Below are positions 60,650-64,000 of a stretch of DNA of 64,000 nt, one piece after another. Origin of the DNA: Panulirus ornatus (taxonomy: Eukaryota > Arthropoda > Malacostraca > Decapoda > Palinuridae); assembly GCF_036320965.1 (NCBI RefSeq), contig NC_092236.1, positions 11,518,518-11,582,517 on the forward strand, written 5' to 3'. The number at the start of each line of letters is the position of its first letter. Positions within the stretch are counted from its first letter, which is position 1. The notes under the pieces are model-generated. The model saw nothing but the letters and a program-made list of their open reading frames with translations, searched no databases and was not told the DNA's origin. The translations under genes and the position numbers were made by a program.

Positions 60650-63600
60650 CGCTGTCTCCCGCGTTTGCGAGGTAGCGCAAGGAAACAGACGAAAGAAATG
60701 GCCCAACCCCCCCCCCCCCATACACATGTACATACACACGTCCACACACACAAATATACATACCTATACAGCTTTCCATGGTTTACCCCAGACGCTTCAC
60801 ATGCCTTGCTTCAATCCACTGACAGCACGTCAACCCCTGTATACCACATGACTCCAATTCACTCTATTCCTTGCCCTCCTTTCACCCTCCTGCATGTTCA
60901 GGCCCCGATCACACAAAATCTTTTTCACTCCATCTTTCCACCTCCAATTTGGTCTCCCTCTTCTCCTCGTTCCCTCCACCTCCGACACATATATCCTCTT
61001 GGTCAATCTCTCCTCACTCATTCTCTCCATGTGCCCAAACCATTTCAAAACACCCTCTTCTGCTCTCTCAACCACGCTCTTTTTATTTCCACACATCTCT
61101 CTTACCCTTACGTTACTTACTCGATCAAACCACCTCACACCACACATTGTCCTCAAACATCTCATTTCCAGCACATCCATCCTCCTGCGCACATCTCTAT
61201 CCATAGCCCACGCCTCGCAACCATACAGCATTGTTGGAACCACTATTCCCTCAAACATACCCATTTTAGCTTTCCGAGATAATGTTCTCGACTTCCACAC
61301 ATTTTTCAAGGCTCCCAAAATTTTCGCCCCCTCCCCCACCCTATGATCCACTTCCGCTTCCATGGTTCCATCCGCTGACAGGTCCACTCCCAGATATCTA
61401 AAACACTTCACTTCCTCCAGTTTTTCTCCATTCAAACTCACCTCCCAATTGACTTGACCCTCACCCCTACTGTACCTAATAACCTTGCTCTTATTCACAT
61501 TTACTCTCAACTTTCTTCTTCCACACACTTTACCAAACTCAGTCACCAGCTTCTGCAGTTTCTCACATGAATCAGCCACCAGCGCTGTATCATCAGCGAA
61601 CAACAATTGACTCACTTCCCAAGCTCTCTCATCCCCAACAGACTTCATACTTGCCCCTCTTTCCAGGACTCTTGCATTTACCTCCTTTACAACCCCATCC
61701 ATAAACAAATTAAACAACCATGGAGACATCACACACCCCTGCCGCAAACCTACATTCACTGAGAACCAATCACTTTCCTCTCTTCCTACACGTACACATG
61801 CCTTACATCCTCGATAAAAACTTTTCACTGCTTCTAACAACTTGCCTCCCACACCATATATTCTTAATACCTTCCACAGAGCATCTCTATCAACTCTATC
61901 ATATGCCTTCTCCAGATCCATAAATGCTACATACAAATCCATTTGCTTTTCTAAGTATTTCTCACATACATTCTTCAAAGCAAACACCTGATCCACACAT
62001 CCTCTACCACTTCTGAAACCGCACTGCTCTTCCCCAATCTGATGCTCTGTACATGCCTTCACCCTCTCAATCAATACCCTCCCATATAATTTACCAGGAA
62101 TACTCAACAAACTTATACCTCTGTAATTTGAGCACTCACTCTTATCCCCTTTGCCTTTGTACAATGGCACTATGCACGCATTCCGCCAATCCTCAGGCAC
62201 CTCACCATGAGTCATACATACATTTTTATTTTAGAGTGAGAACACAAGCTATCAAGTTTCTAGAGGCATTGGTACTACTGCAGACCTACACAGAGTCTGA
62301 CTCTGTAACACGCGATGGAGAGTTCAACCTGGATCAAGTTCCTTTAACGCTTAAAGTTGCACGACCCAGAAAATTAGAGGAAGAAGCAAGGTAAGAATAT
62401 GTGCACAGAAATGTTAACGTAAGTAGTGTTGAAGGTAGCAGTAGAAAGAAAACTTGGGTTACTCTCATTTCTTAATTGGATCATTTCATTCAGCCCCTTT
62501 TTAAAGGGAGTACTAGAGGTCATACAATTACTGATTGCCAGTTTTTTGGTGCAGCAAGGAAGGATGTGGGTTACATGTGTTTTGTGTATGATCTCTTTCA
62601 CTTCTGTAGGCTGTTACCCTTCATTTGTTTTGAAGGAAAGGGTTTAGGGAGCCCAACTTGTTGGATGTTTTGACAGTTTTGGAAGTTTACATGCTGTTAA
62701 AGAATGAGTAATTCCATCACAGCATATTTAATGGAGATGAATGATGTAAACGAGGATACAGTGTGTGAGCTGTTACTGTTACTGCCTTTAGTATTGATGT
62801 CAGTTATATGTTATCCATATATGAAATAACAGCTTTTTCCTGTATTGTACTATGAACTAACAACACTGTATTATATTTTGCAGAATGGTGCTGAACAAGT
62901 TGTTAGCCTTCCAAGGGTCTATTCACATCAGTTCAGTGAACTTAATGACCTGCATGTCCTCCCTTACTATTATTGCAAGAGCACGGCCACAGTTCCTTGG
63001 CAAGATTATCAATGCCTTAGAGATTCTCCATGGTTAGTTTTTATGAAATTCTTTTTCTTCTCTATCTATCTATCTATCTATCTATATCTCTGATGCCCAT
63101 TCCTCTTGGAACTCCCTCAGAGGGATGGCCACAGCAGTAGAGTCTCCATAACTAGTGAACTTCATTGCTGCTTCTTAACCTTTAGTGCCTTACCCTTTAC
63201 AGGCCACTGGCAGAGGGCAACTTTAGTGCAGTGTTTGCTTAGGCTCCTACCTACTGTTCTTACTGACTACTACTATCTAATGCCCCATACAACTTGTTCT
63301 ACCTAAATTTTCTACCTAATGCTCCTGCCTAAATGTTCCTTCCTACTTCTTGTATCTACTGCTCCTGCCATTTTACCAAAAGGCAGGGCTAGCACATAGT
63401 GCTCACCACAGGAAAATCTAGAGTTATGAAGAATGATCTGTGTAAGTTATGTGTTGTCACTTGTTATGTATGACAAGGAGAGATTGTACATTTATGGATG
63501 GAATGCCGGTAGCCCATGTGTTGGGATGAAAGAAGAGACAGCTACCTGAGTCAGAGGAGTGCAACTTGTCAGCCGCTGAAGTACTGGCTCACGAAACAGA

Positions 63601-64000
63601 TGTCACTAACCCTCTCGATACCTAGGCAGGTAGTACTTGTAAAATACCTCCCTTGTTGTTGGCTGCCTATCAACTACTACCTGCCTAAGCATTTTACAAT
63701 AGCTCATTGTTCATGTTGGTAGAATGGAGTGAAAGAGGCTTTGAGGTATCAGGGAATGCACATTAAGGAAGGCAGGAGACATGCATGAGATAGAATGAAT
63801 TGGATCAGTGTTGTACATAGGGGGCAGTATGATGTCATTAGGCTGAATTAGAGCATATGATTCAGTAAAGGTAAACACTGAGTAGTCTAAAGGGCTTGGC
63901 TGTGGATGTATGCTCTGATTTTGATACATTATCCATGATGCTAGAGAATGAATGTGTACCAATGAGGCCATTGCTCTTTATTCCTGATGGTGTCAAGCTA
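57342..64000 (+). CDS. SYMPK: Symplekin, N-terminal part (gene runs off the right edge)
   Basis: Symplekin is the nuclear scaffold of the cleavage and polyadenylation machinery and of histone pre-mRNA 3' cleavage. Its N-terminal HEAT domain binds the CTD phosphatase Ssu72 (family knowledge). Join: 57342-57374, 58158-58354, 59619-59852, 62235-62390, 62884-63032, then beyond the window. All phases match, giving 256 codons plus one base. Hallmarks include [54 protein letters not shown] and [12 protein letters not shown]. These align along the vertebrate HEAT region. An in-frame stop at 57312 makes the ATG at 57342 the start. Introns carry a young retrotransposon (antisense) and repeats. Confidence 0.95.
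58158..58354 (+). CDS. SYMPK: SYMPK exon 2
   Basis: 197 nt, acceptor ATGTTCAG, donor CTTG|GTAAAT, phase 0 in and 2 out. Encodes [17 protein letters not shown] to [12 protein letters not shown]. The Cys codon is completed by exon 3. Confidence 0.95.
59305..59560 (-). mobile_element. RTE-like C-terminal relic
   Basis: Diverged copy of the segment that encodes [19 protein letters not shown] through [13 protein letters not shown] in the young copies, antisense to SYMPK, in intron 2. Confidence 0.75.
59619..59852 (+). CDS. SYMPK: SYMPK exon 3
   Basis: 234 nt, acceptor TTGTTACAG, donor ATGG|GTGAGT. Encodes (C)[18 protein letters not shown] through [15 protein letters not shown], part of the HEAT repeats. 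Confidence 0.95.
59985..60140 (+). repeat. (TCTA)n-headed repeat, 5' partial copy
   Basis: Matches the first 150 bp of the 24580 and 63059 repeats (CTGGAACTCCCTCAA, CTTAACTAGTGAACTCCAGT, GGCCACTGGCAGAGGG). Confidence 0.65.
60605..62224 (-). mobile_element. RTE-like retrotransposon, 5'-truncated, 461-codon intact frame
   Basis: On the minus strand an uninterrupted frame runs 62215-60830. It covers most of the RT ([29 protein letters not shown] at about 99-108, [19 protein letters not shown] at 206-209), followed by the post-RT domain ([32 protein letters not shown]). The 3'UTR ends in the hairpin-like tail and about 40 A residues. By eye it differs from the 36280 copy by only scattered substitutions, so it is young. 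No endonuclease domain, so it cannot move on its own. It inserted antisense into SYMPK intron 3. Confidence 0.95.
62235..62390 (+). CDS. SYMPK: SYMPK exon 4
   Basis: 156 nt, acceptor TTTATTTTAG, donor CAAG|GTAAGA. Encodes [18 protein letters not shown] through [11 protein letters not shown]. The acceptor lies only about 10 nt from the end of an inserted retrotransposon. Confidence 0.93.
62884..63032 (+). CDS. SYMPK: SYMPK exon 5
   Basis: 149 nt, acceptor TTTTGCAG, donor CATG|GTTAGT, ends in phase 1. Encodes (R)[37 protein letters not shown] and ALEILH. Confidence 0.93.
63059..63700 (+). repeat. (TCTA)n-headed dispersed repeat, long copy
   Basis: Second long copy of the 24580 family: (TCTA)n head, ATCTCTGATGCCCATTCCTC, internal TACCTAATGCTCC-type units, and a CTGGCTCAC...GTAGTACTTGTAAAATACC tail. 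It begins 27 bp after SYMPK exon 5. Confidence 0.75.
63715..64000 (+). mobile_element. Old RTE-like 3'-end relic, cut by the window edge
   Basis: Contains a diverged ORF end ([22 protein letters not shown] against [19 protein letters not shown]) and the 3'UTR with CATGATGCTAGAG and AATGAGGCCATTGCTCTTTA. It is of the same older subfamily as 10330-10870 and 22535-23170. Confidence 0.65.

Overview
The window looks like nuclear DNA from a decapod crustacean (inference). It is AT-rich and loaded with dinucleotide microsatellites. It carries several non-LTR retrotransposon families of the kind common in decapod genomes, and its genes are split into short exons by multi-kilobase introns with GT-AG boundaries. 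Nothing bacterial, viral or organellar is visible.

Three host genes can be reconstructed exon by exon. (1) An AGPAT5-like lysophosphatidic acid acyltransferase lies on the minus strand, coding span 14384-41475. Eight core exons join in frame to 383 residues, and a possible ninth 66-nt in-frame exon adds 22. (2) CHMP5, an ESCRT-III subunit, lies on the minus strand (49945-53407, with a likely 5'UTR exon at 54945-55089). It is complete at 218 residues. (3) The 5' part of symplekin (SYMPK) lies on the plus strand. Five exons between 57342 and 63032 encode about 256 residues before the gene runs off the right edge. CHMP5 and SYMPK are divergent, with roughly 2.2 kb between them. The three products act in different pathways (phosphatidic acid synthesis, endosomal membrane scission, pre-mRNA 3' processing), so the linkage says nothing about shared function.

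The left 14 kb has no recognisable gene. It does hold a 72-nt exon-like block at 8933-9004 that starts with a juxtaposed acceptor and donor (CAG|GTAAGT) and ends in another GTAAGT. This is the layout of a recursive-splicing site or exon. The same region contains a 24-bp minisatellite, long TC/TA microsatellites, a tRNA-derived SINE-like segment and old retrotransposon relics.

Mobile elements fill the introns. One young non-LTR family, called RTE-like here by its RT and C-terminal motifs, has 5'-truncated copies at 16795-19092 (plus, itself split by an antisense copy), 36280-38103 (minus, one frameshift), 47795-48132 (minus, fragment) and 60605-62224 (minus, 461-codon open frame). The last copy stops only about 10 nt before the 3' splice site of symplekin exon 4. 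Older relics of related elements and of a Jockey/CR1-like element, a (TCTA)n-headed dispersed repeat, and a 1.4-kb G-poor minisatellite account for much of the rest.
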